64,000 nucleotides of DNA from Oceanipulchritudo sp049975345 (GCA_049975345.1 JBNGDP010000001.1:124001-188000), one strand, 5' to 3'. Positions 1 through 8,995 are shown, counted from the stretch's first letter. The notes: a model not told the origin generated them from the sequence alone. Program-made: numbers and translations.

Positions 1-836
1 CGGCCTTTGCAGGGCAGCTGCACTGGCACCGGCCCGCCCCCGTCGAAGCGCGGTGGCTCGAGGGGGTTCACACCGCGGAATACCGCCATTTCATCGAGGA
101 GGCCTGTCTGCAGGGACGGCACTTCGTGGATACCGGCGACACCGTGGTCTGCCATGACTCCTATCATGCCGCCCTGCTTTCCGCCGGCGCGGCGGTGGAG
201 GCCGTCGATGCCGTGCTCAAGGAGGGCTATCGTTCCGCCTTCAGCCTGACCCGTCCGCCGGGCCATCACGCCAGCGCCGAGACGGCCATGGGGTTCTGCC
301 TCTTCAACAATGTCGCCATTGCCGCGAATTACGCGGAAGGGGCCTACGGCCTGGAGCGCATCTGCATCCTCGACTGGGACGTGCATCACGGCAACGGGAC
401 CCAGAACATCTTCTACGCCAGCCCCTCGGTGTTGTTTTGCAGCCTGCACCAGCTGCCGCTGTTCCCCCACACCGGGGAGTTCCATGAAACGGGCATGGGC
501 GCTGGCAAGGGCCTCACTGTCAATTGTCCCTTCCCGAACGGGGCTGGAATCGATCTCCTGCTCGAGGCCCTGGAATATGAGGTGCTGCCGAAGATCAACA
601 GCTTTGAACCGCAGCTGTTCCTCGTTTCAGCCGGTTTTGATGCCCATCGGCTGGACCCCCTGGCCGACCTGCAACTGGAATCGGGGGATTTCCACACCCT
701 CACCAGATGGATCCTCCAACAGGCCCGAACCCATGCCCATGGACGGCTGGTTTCAATCCTCGAAGGCGGCTACCATCTGGACGCGCTGGGGGAATCCATT
801 GCCGAGCATCTGCGGGCCCTGGTCGAGCAGGAATAA
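1..836 (+). CDS. Histone deacetylase-family (arginase/deacetylase fold) hydrolase, 5' partial
   Basis: The reading frame is open from base 3, so the true start lies outside the window; an internal Met at 126 is not the start, because the residues before it (EGVHTAEYRHFIEEAC) already match the family. Family signatures are clear: RPPGHHAS, the metal-binding DWDVHHGNGT, SAGFDAHRLDPLADL and LEGGYH near the end. These are Zn-dependent amidohydrolases that remove acetyl groups from acetylated amines or lysines in the cytoplasm. The bacterial members of this class are often acetoin-utilisation or acetylpolyamine deacetylase-like, and the substrate cannot be told here. About 278 residues are visible and the C-terminus is complete. 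It converges on the pseudopilin gene 6 bases downstream. Confidence 0.9.
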   Translation, partial: AFAGQLHWHRPAPVEARWLEGVHTAEYRHFIEEACLQGRHFVDTGDTVVCHDSYHAALLSAGAAVEAVDAVLKEGYRSAFSLTRPPGHHASAETAMGFCLFNNVAIAANYAEGAYGLERICILDWDVHHGNGTQNIFYASPSVLFCSLHQLPLFPHTGEFHETGMGAGKGLTVNCPFPNGAGIDLLLEALEYEVLPKINSFEPQLFLVSAGFDAHRLDPLADLQLESGDFHTLTRWILQQARTHAHGRLVSILEGGYHLDALGESIAEHLRALVEQE

Positions 837-842
837 AAAGGG

Positions 843-1526
843 TTAGAAGGCCCGGCCCAGAAAATCATGAACCACGACGCCGGGCCCGATCGCCTCGCGG
901 ATGTCCGAAGTGGGCAGGCCGTCCTCGAATCCAACCAACTGCCCGCCATCGAGGGCGAGATCACGATAAAACTCAACATGCCCGTCCAGAAAGGCGATGA
1001 ACCCGCCCTTGCTCCCGTACACCCCGGGGCGGGCCGTCCCGTAATCCTGCCACTTTCCGGAAGCCGCGAGACCGCGGGTCCAAAGGATGGGCGTGGTCGA
1101 GGGATTGGCCGTGGGACTGACCCCGCTTGCCACCGCCACCCCGATGGGCCAGTCGCCAAAGCTTTCCACCTCCTCCCAGGAGCCGCTGTCCGAGGGGCGG
1201 ACCAGAACCGGTGGGATCGACCCAGTGACCTGTCCCAGCAATGGATCCTCCTCGAATATGTAGATCTCGCCCTCGCGCAATCCCGTTTCGGAAGCCAGCC
1301 GGGCCATCCAGTCCCCGAGATCGGAACCGGACAGGCTGCGTCCCGTCACGCTGTGGTAGGTCGCCACCGCCAGGCCGATCTGTCGCAGCTTCTGCGCGGT
1401 GGCCATGCGCTGCGCCTTTTCCCGGATGACCCCCACGGAGGGGATCAGCATGCCCATCAGGATACTCATCACCGCCAGCACCATGAGGAGCTCGATCAGA
1501 CTGAATCCGCTGTTTTTCGCCTTCAT
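843..1526 (-). CDS. Type II secretion/type IV pilin-like pseudopilin (prepilin N-terminal motif)
   Basis: This 227-aa protein starts with a short basic leader followed by GFSLIELLMVLAVMSILMG, the class III prepilin signal cut by prepilin peptidase after Gly, with the hydrophobic helix that embeds the protein in the inner membrane. The rest is a globular domain with FLDGHVEFYRD near the C-terminus, a motif seen in the very numerous pseudopilin-like H-X9-DG/DUF1559-type proteins of Verrucomicrobiota and Planctomycetota. The exact role (secretion pseudopilus or surface protein) is unknown, and no other secretion gene is nearby. The gene stands alone, convergent with the deacetylase and divergent from the CHAD gene. 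Confidence 0.82.
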   Translation of the reverse strand: MKAKNSGFSLIELLMVLAVMSILMGMLIPSVGVIREKAQRMATAQKLRQIGLAVATYHSVTGRSLSGSDLGDWMARLASETGLREGEIYIFEEDPLLGQVTGSIPPVLVRPSDSGSWEEVESFGDWPIGVAVASGVSPTANPSTTPILWTRGLAASGKWQDYGTARPGVYGSKGGFIAFLDGHVEFYRDLALDGGQLVGFEDGLPTSDIREAIGPGVVVHDFLGRAF

Positions 1527-1625
1527 GCTTCCAGGCTCTGACTTGTGGCCGGGCCGGGCAAGATCACCAAACAGTCAAATTTCATTGGCCGTAACGGTCA
1601 AATTCTGGCAAAATGGAGAATTGCC

Positions 1626-2540
1626 ATGGGATACAGGCTTCAACCAGCCAGGGAAAGGAGCGCGGAATGCAGGCGGGTCTTCGACAAGGGCCTCCTGGAG
1701 GCCCTTACCCGATTGGACCTGTATCCGGAAACCGATACGGAAGGACTGCATGAGGCCCGGAAAAACATCAAGCGGATACGATCCCTCCTCCGGCTCCTGC
1801 GGAACAGGACCTTCAATCCACGACGGAAAGAACTGAATGCCGGGTTGCGCTCCATCAACCAAAGCCTGTCCTCCAACCGGGACCGGGAGGTCCAGATCGC
1901 GCTGCTGAAGCAGTGGTCCGATCGTCCAGCTTCGGAGGGGACCTTGAGGGAGGCCTGCCGACGCCTCGCTTCCTTCCACGAACGGGAAACCCAACCCCAT
2001 CCGGACATCGACCCGGCGCTTCGGTTGCATATTCATCGGCGGATGGCGGAAATCCGCCACACCCTGCAAAACGCGGATCTGGGAAAGATAAGTGGCAAGC
2101 GATTGCGAAAGACCTTGGAAAGGCGCGAGGGCAACATGCTGGAAGCCCGCATGGATTTCATGGAGAATCCCGGCATTGACACCCTGCACAACTGGCGGAA
2201 ACGGCTCAAGGACCTGATGTACCAGCGCGACCTGGTCCGGGATGTCCTCGGTCTGAAGGCCGGAAAAACCAAAAGGATCAAGAAACTGGAGGGTCTCCTG
2301 AGTGACGCCCGTGATTGCGACCTGCTACTGGAAAACCTGAGGGGCGGGGTTCACGGGGATCTCCCCGCGGTACAAATCGGCGTCCTCGTGTACCATTTTG
2401 AATCGGAAAAGGAGCGTCTGCTGGGAAAAGCGGGGAAACTTTCCGGAAAGCTGTTTGGACCGCTCACTCCCCGCCGCCCTCAAAGCGGGTCGGAACCACA
2501 AAGCTCTCCAGGCCCAACTCCTCCCGCAGGTAACGGGTAA
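1626..2540 (+). CDS. CHAD domain protein
   Basis: This 304-aa soluble helical protein has two CHAD half-repeats: an N-terminal one with LHEARKNIKRIRSLLRLLR (about residues 44-62) and a C-terminal one with DTLHNWRKRLKDLMYQRDLV and ARDCDLLLENL. CHAD proteins carry conserved His and basic residues and bind inorganic polyphosphate; no catalytic role is proved for the family. I chose ATG 1626 because GGAGAA lies just before it and the longer reading frame from 1545 adds 27 residues that do not look like the domain. The last 77 bases overlap the 3' end of the convergent exonuclease gene. The C-terminal tail is Pro/Ser-rich and low in information, so the real end could be affected by a sequence error. 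Confidence 0.85.
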   Translation: MGYRLQPARERSAECRRVFDKGLLEALTRLDLYPETDTEGLHEARKNIKRIRSLLRLLRNRTFNPRRKELNAGLRSINQSLSSNRDREVQIALLKQWSDRPASEGTLREACRRLASFHERETQPHPDIDPALRLHIHRRMAEIRHTLQNADLGKISGKRLRKTLERREGNMLEARMDFMENPGIDTLHNWRKRLKDLMYQRDLVRDVLGLKAGKTKRIKKLEGLLSDARDCDLLLENLRGGVHGDLPAVQIGVLVYHFESEKERLLGKAGKLSGKLFGPLTPRRPQSGSEPQSSPGPTPPAGNG

Positions 2541-3495
2541 ACACATCGGTCTGTCCGTGGGTCACGCCGACGCGCCGGGCCCCGGAGGCGCGGATACACT
2601 TGAGCAGGCCGTTCCAGTCCGAGTGGTCCGACAGGACAAAGCCGCGGTCAAAATCGCGGCTGCGCCGCACCCCGCGGATCTGCATCCACCCGCTGGCGGC
2701 CCCGAAGGAAAGCGGCTGCAGGCGCTTGAGAAGAGCGGGCTCCTGCCCGGCAAAGGAGATGAGCACAAGTCCCCTGCCCCTGAGTTCGGGGGCCGTTGCT
2801 TCGGTCAAATCAAGGGTTTCCGGAAAGCGGATGCCGGCGGCCTCGTAAACCGGGAGGAAGCCCCGGGCCGGGCCGGCAATGCCAATCGGTCCGATAGCCG
2901 GGTCCAGGGAGGCCAGGATGCGCTGGGTCTTGCCGAGTGGATAACAGGGCAGGATCGAGGTGCGCCCAAGCCGCTGGTTGGTCCGCCACCAGCGATGGAT
3001 GTCGGCCATCACTTCCCGGGGATCCGGCCACTGGTAGATGGGCAGCCCGAAAGTGGATTCCGTGATCAGCAGGTCGCACGGCACGGATTCAAAGGGCTCC
3101 GCCGCCCCGTGCGCGTGGGTGGCATTGTAGTCGCCGGTCACGACCGCCACCTCCCCGTTCCGCTCGATGCGCACCTGTGAGGATCCGAGGATGTGTCCCG
3201 CCGGATGCAGGGAGAGCCTTGCCCTGCCCAGCCGGATCGTCTCACCGAAATCCAGCGCCTTCACCTCAGCCCCCTGCCCGACCCGCTGGCGCAGGATACC
3301 TTCCCCGCTGCTTGAACAAAGGTAGCGCCCCATCCCGGAACGGGCATGGTCGGAATGGGCATGCGTCACCACTGCCCGCGGCACCGGTTTCCATGGATCC
3401 ATGTGAAAATCCCCCTCCGGGCAATACAGACCGGCGCTTGTCAATTGGAGGATGTCGGATTTACTGAATCCCACAGCCTTATTGAGGCGTACCAT
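2464..3495 (-). CDS. MBL-fold exonuclease, DNA ligase-associated type
   Basis: This 343-aa cytoplasmic protein of the metallo-beta-lactamase/beta-CASP class opens with LTSAGLYCPEGDFHMDPWKP and the metal motif HAHSDH at residues 45-50, typical of the 'ligase-associated DNA damage response exonuclease'. Further metal-site features are HPAGHILGSSQV, VTGDYN and FVLSDHSDWNGL. Such enzymes are usually found beside an ATP-dependent DNA ligase, an Lhr-type helicase and a phosphoesterase, and process DNA ends in repair. None of those partners is present here. The start at 3495 is the only Met close before the conserved N-terminus. It leaves just 13 bases to the divergent DUF445 start, so both promoters must overlap coding DNA or one start is wrong. 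Confidence 0.85.
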   Translation of the reverse strand: MVRLNKAVGFSKSDILQLTSAGLYCPEGDFHMDPWKPVPRAVVTHAHSDHARSGMGRYLCSSSGEGILRQRVGQGAEVKALDFGETIRLGRARLSLHPAGHILGSSQVRIERNGEVAVVTGDYNATHAHGAAEPFESVPCDLLITESTFGLPIYQWPDPREVMADIHRWWRTNQRLGRTSILPCYPLGKTQRILASLDPAIGPIGIAGPARGFLPVYEAAGIRFPETLDLTEATAPELRGRGLVLISFAGQEPALLKRLQPLSFGAASGWMQIRGVRRSRDFDRGFVLSDHSDWNGLLKCIRASGARRVGVTHGQTDVFTRYLREELGLESFVVPTRFEGGGE

Positions 3496-3508
3496 CGCCG
3501 ATTGACAA

Positions 3509-4141
3509 ATGGATTTCCCCGAACCCTGGCAGAACCTGCTATTGCTTGCCGCCTTTCCCCTCATCGGGGCGGGGATCGGCTGGCTGACCAACCGGTTGGC
3601 CATCCAGATGCTGTTCCGCCCGCGCCGGCCGGTGCGGGTCTTCTGGTGGAACCTCCAGGGGCTGATTCCCCGGCGCCAGTCCGAGTTGGCCAACCGGGTC
3701 GCCGAGATCGTCGAGACCGAGCTCTTCAACCAGCACCTGATCCGCCAGGAGATCGCCAAGATGGACCTGCATCCGCACCTGCAGCAATTGGCGACGAATA
3801 TCGTCTGGGACCGGCTGGGGCCGAAGCTCCGGGCCATCCCGATTCTCGGCAACCTGGTCAACGACAAGCTTCTTTACAACCTCAACAAGATCGCCCTCGA
3901 GGCGATCATCCGGGAAACCGAACCGCTGCTCGAGAAAGTCTCGGAGGAAGTGGAAAAGCACATCGCCGTCCGCAAAATCGTCGAGGAAAAGATCCATGCC
4001 TTCGACCTGGACCAGCTTGAGGCCATTGTGCGGAAACTCGCCCACCAGGAATTCCGCAGCATCGAGATCCTCGGCGGCGTCATCGGCTTCCTCATCGGCC
4101 TGGTGCAGGCGGGGCTGCTGGTGATGGGACTTATGGGCTAG
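3509..4141 (+). CDS. DUF445 family membrane protein
   Basis: This 210-aa protein has an N-terminal transmembrane helix (about residues 8-30, containing GAGIGWLTNRLAIQMLFRP, the DUF445 hallmark), a long amphipathic helical middle, and a C-terminal transmembrane helix (GGVIGFLIGLVQAGLLVMGL). That gives a membrane-anchored hairpin with a soluble helical body. DUF445/YheB-like proteins have no settled biochemical function. It ends inside the convergent gene at 4131-4520 by 11 bases. Confidence 0.85.
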   Translation: MDFPEPWQNLLLLAAFPLIGAGIGWLTNRLAIQMLFRPRRPVRVFWWNLQGLIPRRQSELANRVAEIVETELFNQHLIRQEIAKMDLHPHLQQLATNIVWDRLGPKLRAIPILGNLVNDKLLYNLNKIALEAIIRETEPLLEKVSEEVEKHIAVRKIVEEKIHAFDLDQLEAIVRKLAHQEFRSIEILGGVIGFLIGLVQAGLLVMGLMG

Positions 4142-4520
4142 CCTGCCCCTCCCCATCCCCCAGCAGGTCCATCTGCTTGAGTTCCTCGAGTTGCCGTTCC
4201 AGTTCCGCCAGTCGCTCCGCTTCCTCGGCCTCGGCCCGTTCAAGGGCCTTGGCGATCTCGGACTCGACGATCTCGGGGGCCGGGTCGACCTCGATGAGCG
4301 CATCCTCCTCGCGCTGCCCGGAAACCGCCTTGTAGATCTGCATCGCCATGTAGAAGGCGACCACGGTGAGAAACAAGAGCACCGAGCCGAAGATCGCATA
4401 GAGCCGCAGCTTGCGGTTGCTTCCCAGCGTGGGGGCCTGCTCGCGCAGGCGCGCCAGCCGGGCCTCCTTGCTTTCCGTGCCAAAGCGGGTCTCGCGGGGT
4501 TTGCGGTCTTCGATTTTCAT
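4131..4520 (-). CDS. Small single-pass membrane protein with acidic coiled coil
   Basis: This 129-aa protein has a basic soluble N-terminus (residues 1-40, starting MKIEDRKPRETRF), one transmembrane helix (LYAIFGSVLLFLTVVAFYMAM, about 43-64), and a Glu/Ala-rich heptad-like stretch (IVESEIAKALERAEAEEAERL, then AELERQLEELKQ) expected to form a coiled coil. I do not recognise a family. Its ATG overlaps the stop codon of the CPBP protease gene by four bases (ATGA), so the two are translationally coupled and may work together in the membrane. Confidence 0.7.
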   Translation of the reverse strand: MKIEDRKPRETRFGTESKEARLARLREQAPTLGSNRKLRLYAIFGSVLLFLTVVAFYMAMQIYKAVSGQREEDALIEVDPAPEIVESEIAKALERAEAEEAERLAELERQLEELKQMDLLGDGEGQASP

Positions 4521-5203
4521 AGTCCGAACAGAATATATGCCCCGATTCCGAAAATTGCCAGATCCACGATGGCATGGCTGACGTAAGCGGGCCAGATGGA
4601 TTGATAACGGGCATACAGCCATGACCAGATAACTCCCCCGACGAATACCCCGAGGGAACATAGCAAAGCAGCCAGCCGATCCAGGTAAACCCCGAGGGCA
4701 AAATAATGGTGCAGGGTGAAAAACAAGGCTGACAGAAGAATACCCGCCTTGGGCCCTGCAAGGATCGCACACTTGCTGAATACAAACCACCGCCACAGGT
4801 ATTCCTCGAGGACCGAGTTTATGAGAATCCAGTAGAGCGCAGCTCCAATGTACAAGAAGGGATTATCAAGTCCGATCACGGAAAGCTCCCGGCGCATTGT
4901 GGATTCATCCAGAAGAAATGGTCCGATAAAAAGGTAGGCCCCGAGAATGACACCACTGATTGCGCAACCGGTCAGGATTCCCATCCCGAAACCTCCCCTG
5001 GCAGGAGGTGACAGACTAAGCCGTTCCCGATCCACCAACAAATGCCAGACCAATGGAAGGGAAAAAGCCCACAATTTGCTGAGTGAAAAAAGGATTTTGC
5101 CAAAATTCTCGTCGGGCCAGCAGATCATGCCGGCAAAGACCCCGAGACTGGGGGCGGGCACCAAAAGTAAAAGGACGATCAGCGGTTTCCATTTCATTGG
5201 CAT
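4517..5203 (-). CDS. CPBP family intramembrane glutamic endopeptidase (CAAX protease/Abi-like)
   Basis: This 228-aa protein has about six to seven transmembrane helices. The three family motifs are present: SVLEEYLWRWF (EExxxR), FTLHHYFA (motif 2 His) and SHAIVDLAIFG (motif 3 His). Family members are intramembrane proteases (prenyl-protein endopeptidase and bacteriocin self-immunity relatives). The start is either ATG 5203 or ATG 5197; neither has a good ribosome binding site. The much longer open frame extending upstream is antisense to the peptidase gene and is not coding. It is followed with a 4-base overlap by the small coiled-coil membrane protein. Confidence 0.82.
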   Translation of the reverse strand: MPMKWKPLIVLLLLVPAPSLGVFAGMICWPDENFGKILFSLSKLWAFSLPLVWHLLVDRERLSLSPPARGGFGMGILTGCAISGVILGAYLFIGPFLLDESTMRRELSVIGLDNPFLYIGAALYWILINSVLEEYLWRWFVFSKCAILAGPKAGILLSALFFTLHHYFALGVYLDRLAALLCSLGVFVGGVIWSWLYARYQSIWPAYVSHAIVDLAIFGIGAYILFGL

Positions 5204-5272
5204 GGGAGGATTGAGAAGGATGGTTTTATCGGCAAGGTTGCACTCTGAGAATCCGGTGCTAAAAGTAGCGTC

Positions 5273-6640
5273 ATGTTCGACCCAATTGATGTCATCAAGG
5301 AACTGGTGCGCAACGCGAGTGTCTCGACCGACCCGGCCTACGCGCAGGGCATGCAGGGGACCCGTGAGGTTTTGGAGCGGCTGTTTGCCGGCATGGGCCT
5401 CGAAGTTGAAGTGGTGGAAACGCCGCGCCACCCGGTCGTGCTGGCCCGCCGCACAGGACCGGAGGAGTGGCCGCATGTCGTGATCTACGGGCACTACGAC
5501 GTGCAGCCGCCGGATCCGCTCGACCTGTGGGAATCCCCGGCCTTTGAGCCGACCCTTCGGGGGACGCGCCTGTACGGGCGCGGGGTGGCCGACAACAAAG
5601 GGCCGCTGATGGTCCATGTGACCGCGGTCGCCCGCCTGCTGGAGGAAAACCCCGGCCTGCCCCTGCGCATCACCTTCCTTATCGAGGGGGAAGAGGAGAT
5701 AGGCAGTCCCAGCCTGCCGATGGTGCTGGAAAGCCATGGCGACAGCCTGAAGGGGGATTTCATCCTCCTGTCGGACACCCTGAACCCGACCGACGACCAG
5801 ATCGCCATCACCACCGGCATCCGGGGCATCATCTCCTTTGAAATCCGGGTGACCGGCCCGAGGGGCGACATCCATTCGGGCATGTTTGGCGGGGCGATTT
5901 ACAACCCGCTGCAGGCCCTCACCGAAATCTGCGCGAGCCTGCATCATCCGGACGGGCGGGTGAACGTGCCCGGGTTCCATGACACGGTCATCGAGCCGGA
6001 GGAATGGGAAAAGGACGAGGTGGCCAAGCTTCCGGTCAAGGATGCGGACCTGCAGAAGTGGACCGGCGTGCCGGAGTTGTTCATGCCGAACAAACGCACC
6101 GCCATGGAGGCCATCCGCTATGAGCCGACCCTTGAAATCAATGGCATCGGCGGCGGCTACCAGGGCGCCGGCGACAAGACGATCATTCCCGCAAAGGCCT
6201 TTGCCAAAATTACCTGCCGGCTCGTCGCCAACCAGGACCCGCAAGACATCCGCGAAAAGGTCTTTGCCGCCATCCGGGAGCGCTGCCCGAAGCAGGTGAA
6301 GCTGGAAATCATCCCGTTCCACGACGGCTCGCCCTATTCGGTCGTGCCGCCCGGCAAGCCGAATACGCCCGCCGGACAGAATCCGCACCTGGCCAGGGCC
6401 TTCAAGGCCTGCGATCGGGCGGTTGCCACGGTCTTCGGCAAGCCCCCGCTCTACCTGCGCGAGGGTGGTTCCATCCCCATCATCGCCGATCTCAACAAGG
6501 CCCTCGGCATGGACTGCATCATGCTCGGCATGGGCACCGCCGAGAACAACCTCCACGCCCCCAATGAGTCGTTCGACCTGGCCATCCTTGAAAAGGGCAT
6601 CGAGGTCTCCATGGCGATCCTGAGGGACGTGGCTTCCTGA
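5273..6640 (+). CDS. M20 family metallopeptidase (dipeptidase / ArgE-DapE-ACY1 type)
   Basis: This 455-aa cytoplasmic enzyme has the di-zinc site of clan MH: YGHYDVQPP (first metal His and the catalytic Asp), GRGVADNKGP (bridging Asp), EGEEEIGSPS (catalytic Glu pair), a dimerisation domain containing the conserved DIHSG, and the late metal His in AENNLHAPNES. The size and the motif YGHYDVQPPDP fit the carnosinase-like dipeptidase subfamily, which hydrolyses short peptides or acylated amino acids. It is a single gene divergent from the CPBP gene, with 69 bases between. Confidence 0.92.
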   Translation: MFDPIDVIKELVRNASVSTDPAYAQGMQGTREVLERLFAGMGLEVEVVETPRHPVVLARRTGPEEWPHVVIYGHYDVQPPDPLDLWESPAFEPTLRGTRLYGRGVADNKGPLMVHVTAVARLLEENPGLPLRITFLIEGEEEIGSPSLPMVLESHGDSLKGDFILLSDTLNPTDDQIAITTGIRGIISFEIRVTGPRGDIHSGMFGGAIYNPLQALTEICASLHHPDGRVNVPGFHDTVIEPEEWEKDEVAKLPVKDADLQKWTGVPELFMPNKRTAMEAIRYEPTLEINGIGGGYQGAGDKTIIPAKAFAKITCRLVANQDPQDIREKVFAAIRERCPKQVKLEIIPFHDGSPYSVVPPGKPNTPAGQNPHLARAFKACDRAVATVFGKPPLYLREGGSIPIIADLNKALGMDCIMLGMGTAENNLHAPNESFDLAILEKGIEVSMAILRDVAS

Positions 6641-6649
6641 GCCCTCCCC

Positions 6650-7951
6650 TTACCGGCTCGCGCCCTTGTTCCAGTCGGGTTCCGGCAGGGGCTGCATGGG
6701 GCAGGACTGGAAAGCCAGCCGATCGAAGCCGCGCAGGCTGCCGCGCAGGCGGCCGGAGGCCGGAAGGCTGAACTTTCCGGCCAAGGAATGGTGTCCAAGC
6801 GCTTCCGCGGCCTGCCGCCGCCATTCCCAATTGACGGATTCCGAGTTTTGCTCAAGGTCGTTTCGGTCGGCTGTACTGAGATCCTCGATACATCCTTGGG
6901 TGCCGGGAGCATAGGCGACATCGAGGGTGGGCGCGCAAGGATTGGCATCGCGCTCGGGGACGCGCTGGAAGTGCTCGAAGACGACGTTGTTCATGCGCGA
7001 ATGGAGCTGGAGCAGGCCGCGGGACTTCTTGCGCGTCTTCCAGACCCGGAATTTTGAGAAACGGATATTGCGGAGGTCGCCGCAGCCGTTGGCGAAGGCG
7101 GGATCGTCGATATCGAAGAGCGGGGAACGGCAGAAGCGCAGGGCATCGGCGTTGATGGCGACATCGAGGCAGCCGCCCTCGACGTCGTGGACGTCGATGT
7201 CCTCGATGGTCGACCAGACGGAGGCGAAGCGCATGAAGGCGTGGCAGTCCTCGGCGCGCAGATGGGAAACGGAGATGCGCCGGATGGGCCCGGCCAGGGC
7301 GGCGCGGGTCTCGGAGCGGTCCAGGGCGTCGCAGGCATTGAGGGCCACCAGGTCGTCGCCTGGACAGTAGGTTCCGTAGCCGAATATCCTGCGGATGATG
7401 CCGTCCTCGCAGTACCCGGAGACGTGGATGCCATCCTGGTTGCGGGTGTGATTGAGGATCTCGAAGCGGATGTCCTCGACGAGGAACTTGCGCACCTTGC
7501 CGAGGCAGACGAAATACGAGGACGGGTCGGTCAACTTCAAGTCGCGCAGGACCAGACCCTCGACGTTGCGGAACAGCATCATGTTCCCGGTGTAGCCGTC
7601 GCGTTCGTCCTCCGCGGCGCGGTGCACGTTCATGCAATTGCCGTCCCAGATGCCGCCGGAGATCTCGATCTGTTCATCGCCGCCGTCCCAGTCGGCGTTG
7701 GTGACGAGGGCGTCACGGACGCCGAAGGGCGCGCCATCGGCGATGCGGATGCGGGCCTGCGGATGGGCCAGCAGGCGGGTGCCCGAGCGCAGCCGGATCG
7801 GGCTGGCGACCGGATACTCACCCGGAGGCACCACAATCAGGGCCTCGCCCCGCTGCAGGAGTTTTTCAAACGCGGCGCTGTCGTCGCCGGTTCCGTCGCC
7901 GCGCGCGCCGGCATCGCGGACGCTGGCACCATAAAGGGGAAGGTCACTCAC
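6650..7951 (-). CDS. Right-handed beta-helix protein, GH28 (polygalacturonase)-like
   Basis: This 433-aa protein has no signal peptide. It opens with a pectate-lyase-3-like turn (SVRDAGARGDGTGDDSAAFEKLL) and runs through repeated beta-helix coils. The region NHTRNQDGIHVSG and then CPGDDLVALN resembles the NTD and DD acidic motifs of family GH28, which supply the catalytic Asp residues. The later GHG and RIK motifs of classical polygalacturonases are not obvious, so substrate and even activity are uncertain. A cytoplasmic location would fit action on imported oligosaccharides. It converges on the M20 gene (9 bases) and has no operon partner. Confidence 0.72.
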   Translation of the reverse strand: MSDLPLYGASVRDAGARGDGTGDDSAAFEKLLQRGEALIVVPPGEYPVASPIRLRSGTRLLAHPQARIRIADGAPFGVRDALVTNADWDGGDEQIEISGGIWDGNCMNVHRAAEDERDGYTGNMMLFRNVEGLVLRDLKLTDPSSYFVCLGKVRKFLVEDIRFEILNHTRNQDGIHVSGYCEDGIIRRIFGYGTYCPGDDLVALNACDALDRSETRAALAGPIRRISVSHLRAEDCHAFMRFASVWSTIEDIDVHDVEGGCLDVAINADALRFCRSPLFDIDDPAFANGCGDLRNIRFSKFRVWKTRKKSRGLLQLHSRMNNVVFEHFQRVPERDANPCAPTLDVAYAPGTQGCIEDLSTADRNDLEQNSESVNWEWRRQAAEALGHHSLAGKFSLPASGRLRGSLRGFDRLAFQSCPMQPLPEPDWNKGASR

Positions 7952-8017
7952 AACCGCAAATAAAGAGCCATCAAAACGGTGGAGGCAATCTGAAGAAGCA
8001 AAAGGACATGTTTTACC

Positions 8018-8848
8018 CTAAAGCGCCACCCGTTCCATTTCCAGCCGCCTTTGCAGCAGGGGGACGATGCCCGCATGGTCGCCGACCAGGCCGGTCATGC
8101 AGGTGCGCAGGCCCGGGTGGCGTGCCTCGGCGGCCCGGCAGATGCGGGCGATATCCCCTCCGGGGCCGGCGTGGCGTCCGGGGGAAAGGAAAAGCATCGA
8201 GATGATCACCTTGCCGTTGTCCCAGCCGTGCCGGTCGAGGAGGTTCTCGAGCAGCGGCTCGTTGAAGGCGTATGCCTCCCCTTCCCGGCGCTCCATCGAG
8301 GCAGCGGCCACCTGCTCCCCCTCGCCCTTGAGCGCGTCCGCCAAGCCGGTCGCCAGGGCATCCCGCACCGCCGTGACCTCGGGCAGCGGCGATCCGTGGT
8401 CCACAAGGGCCACCTTCGGCCGCACCCAGCCCTCGTAGCGCATGATCTGGCGGACATTATCGGCCAGAATCCCCAGCAGGTCATCATTGTGTCCCATTTC
8501 CTCCTCAAGAAAAAGAAAGGGTGCCCGCCAGACCTTGAAATCGCCGTGTTTCTCGCGCCGGTAGGCCAACCGCTCCGGGAGGTACTGGGTAATCGCCCCG
8601 CTCGGACCGAAGAAAAAGGGGATAATGGTGAATTCGCGTTCGCCCGCCTCAAGGGAGTGCCGGATGCGGCGTTCGAGGTTGACCGCCGGCTCGCCTTCCA
8701 ACTGGTCGGCCGGGACCTTGCTGGAATGCAGCAGCGACGCGGGCAGGATCTCCAGCCCGGTCTCCGCAGACAGCCGCCCGGCAACGCGCCGCAGGTTCAG
8801 CACGCTTTCCGCCCGCAGGCTGCCATTGTCCACCAAGAGGTACTTCAT
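8018..8848 (-). CDS. CbiX-like sirohydrochlorin cobalt/ferrochelatase domain protein
   Basis: This 276-aa protein opens with MKYLLVDNGSLR and contains FTIIPFFFGPSGAITQYLPER, then a second half starting KVALVDHGSPLPEV and IISMLFLSPGRHAGPGGDI. The two halves each resemble a CbiX/CbiK class II chelatase module, with His residues (DHGS; SPGRHAG) placed where metal and tetrapyrrole bind. Class II chelatases insert Co or Fe into sirohydrochlorin for cobalamin or siroheme synthesis. No tetrapyrrole gene is adjacent and the N-terminal half has Asn (DNGS) where the family often has His. I chose ATG 8848 because the upstream extension overlaps a repeat-rich spacer. Confidence 0.75.
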   Translation of the reverse strand: MKYLLVDNGSLRAESVLNLRRVAGRLSAETGLEILPASLLHSSKVPADQLEGEPAVNLERRIRHSLEAGEREFTIIPFFFGPSGAITQYLPERLAYRREKHGDFKVWRAPFLFLEEEMGHNDDLLGILADNVRQIMRYEGWVRPKVALVDHGSPLPEVTAVRDALATGLADALKGEGEQVAAASMERREGEAYAFNEPLLENLLDRHGWDNGKVIISMLFLSPGRHAGPGGDIARICRAAEARHPGLRTCMTGLVGDHAGIVPLLQRRLEMERVAL

Positions 8849-8891
8849 GTATTTCCAAACTCGCACAACTTTGGGGAAGCTCAACTTGCAA

Positions 8892-8995
8892 TTTCTCGCA
8901 CGGAGTCACGGAGAGACAGAGCCACAGAGATTTTTTAGTGATTCACCAAATATAAAACTCCGTGGCTCTGTCTCTCCGTGACTTTGTGCGAGAAA
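8892..8995. repeat. Hairpin repeat E1 (CGGAG-type inverted repeat)
   Basis: Two arms of about 36 bases (8892-8927 and 8960-8995) are reverse complements with only a few mismatches, around an AT-rich loop. The outer ends read TTTCTCGCAC and the arm carries repeated CGGAG units. It lies in the spacer between the divergent chelatase and pyrE genes, 41 bases before the pyrE start. E2 and E3 share the same arm pattern. Confidence 0.85.

Noticed and set aside
4517..6556. Very long minus-strand open frame (679 codons) covering the CPBP gene and running antisense through the M20 peptidase gene
   Set aside because: Only the last 228 codons look like protein (CPBP motifs); the rest is Gly/Arg/His-rich antisense sequence of a clear peptidase gene.
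8892..8995. E1 as a bidirectional terminator or a CRISPR-like repeat
   Set aside because: It has no T-run after the stem, lies before two divergent starts, and has no regularly spaced unit copies or spacers.
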